Part shown: in pieces, positions 5,526 to 6,093 of the stretch | Layout of the letters: every line of letters begins with the position of its first letter | Position numbering within the stretch: the stretch's first letter is position 1 | Assembly (NCBI GenBank): GCA_031367405.1 | Contig: JANLPT010000270.1 | Coordinates: 1 to 6,093, forward strand | From: JALHNI01 sp031367405 | Lineage (GTDB): Bacteria > Acidobacteriota > Terriglobia > Bryobacterales > Bryobacteraceae | Direction: 5' to 3' | Length of the DNA: 6,093 nt | Position numbers and translations under genes: made by a program | Notes under the pieces: generated by a model | What the model saw: the letters and a program-made list of their open reading frames with translations, nothing else | Databases searched by the model: none | Told to the model about the DNA's origin: nothing

Positions 5526-6093
5526 GATCGGCGGCCGCGAAAACGGTTGGTGGCGGCGTTCGCTCGGGGCTCGAATCGATGGTGGCTTCGTATGCTGGGG
5601 GTGGAGTGGCCTCAGAGGGGGTCTCGGGGGCGCGGGGTGCGGGTTCGGAAGGGCTGTTTTCCGAAACAGAGCCAAATTCGGGGTTATCGCTTTCTTCTGA
5701 TTGAGTTACGAGGAGGTGATTGCGTTCGAGGGCGCGTTGGAAGTCCTGCTCGATTTGGGCGCGGTAGCGGAAGAAGTTTTTGTGGATGAGGTCGTGGGGA
5801 TCGCCGGGGGCTTGGAGGAGGCTGATGGCGAGTCCTTCGTAGGGCTCGGGGTCGGGTTTGGGGGTTTTGGCGGCTTTGATGCCTTCTGTCAGTTGGGCTT
5901 GGTAGAGAGCTTGGAGCCAGGCGCGTTCGGTGCGGGCGAGTCGCTGGGAAATCCAGTGGCGTTGGACGAAGCGCTCGACGAGGATTTGTTGGGTAACGCC
6001 TTTGGGTTGGAGGTCGTCGAGGACGGATTGTTGGAGCTCGTTGTAGTCGGCTTGGCTTTCGAAGGGCAGGACGATGGTTTCGGCGGTGAGGCC
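5494..6093 (-). CDS. Conserved protein of unknown function (HGLTA/VLP-type family), C-terminal part; start outside window
   Basis: On the minus strand the frame is open from the right edge of the window to TGA at 5494-5496, giving 199 residues. It begins GLTAETIVLPFESQADYNEL, then LVERFVQRHWISQRLARTER. This fits a family common in Acidobacteriota and Planctomycetota that normally starts with a basic segment of the type STGPRTxEGKxxSxxNAxxHGLTA. That segment would lie beyond position 6093. The visible core (about 1-130) should be largely helical, rich in Gln, Arg and Leu, and ends RALERNHLLVTQ. The last ~70 residues are a disordered tail rich in Pro, Ser, Glu and Thr (for example SENSPSEPAPRAPETPSEA). 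No catalytic motif or membrane segment is visible. The function of the family is not known to me. Coding is supported by uninterrupted frame, consistent G/C third positions and the family motif. The tail runs over the amidohydrolase-like relic. Confidence 0.82.
   Translation of the reverse strand, partial: GLTAETIVLPFESQADYNELQQSVLDDLQPKGVTQQILVERFVQRHWISQRLARTERAWLQALYQAQLTEGIKAAKTPKPDPEPYEGLAISLLQAPGDPHDLIHKNFFRYRAQIEQDFQRALERNHLLVTQSEESDNPEFGSVSENSPSEPAPRAPETPSEATPPPAYEATIDSSPERTPPPTVFAAADPTELQPPRFS

Noticed and set aside
5376..5675. 99-codon minus-strand open frame with a proline/histidine-rich product
   Set aside because: A different minus-strand frame (5494-6093) is open to the window edge and carries the family motif GLTAETIVLP, so this one is a shadow.
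5512..5789. Plus-strand glycine/arginine-rich open frames opposite the minus-strand gene
   Set aside because: Their composition reflects the complement of proline/serine-rich coding sequence; no ribosome binding site or family feature.

Overview
The window looks like chromosomal DNA of an Acidobacteriota bacterium, most likely Bryobacterales/Solibacter-like. This is an inference from gene content: a very large Oar-type TonB-dependent receptor with an N-terminal carboxypeptidase-regulatory-like domain, a secreted FG-GAP/Ig-like repeat protein, and a member of the small 'HGLTA-x-T-x-VLP' family of unknown function that I associate with Acidobacteriota and Planctomycetota. No rRNA, tRNA, CRISPR array or insertion sequence was recognised.

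Layout. (1) Positions 1-1302, plus strand: 3' part of a gene for a secreted FG-GAP (VCBS-like) repeat protein with two homologous Ig-like domains and a conserved C-terminal domain; its start lies left of the window. (2) Positions 1303-1881: about 580 bp without a convincing gene. It holds three stem-loop candidates, a 9-bp tandem duplication and an 'open but startless' coding-like stretch that may be a gene relic. (3) Positions 1882-5088, plus strand: an intact 1068-residue Oar-like TonB-dependent outer-membrane receptor, the dominant gene of the window. (4) Positions 5209-5525, plus strand: a decayed segment. It has a good ribosome binding site, a signal peptide and the first ~50 residues of a glucose/sorbosone dehydrogenase-like (PQQ-type beta-propeller) protein, broken by a 7-bp tandem duplication. 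A 14-bp exact tandem duplication follows, then what looks like the last ~20 codons of an amidohydrolase gene. (5) Positions 5494-6093, minus strand: C-terminal 199 residues of a protein of unknown function whose start lies beyond the right edge; it converges on the decayed segment and overlaps it.

The genes do not form an obvious operon. The receptor would act in the outer membrane, and the FG-GAP protein is probably exported. No complete partner for the receptor (TonB, ExbB/D, SusD-like protein or substrate-specific enzyme) is present, so its substrate cannot be inferred. I see no convincing new multi-gene system. The most informative part is the decayed 5.2-5.5 kb junction, where the inactivating change can be read at base resolution.
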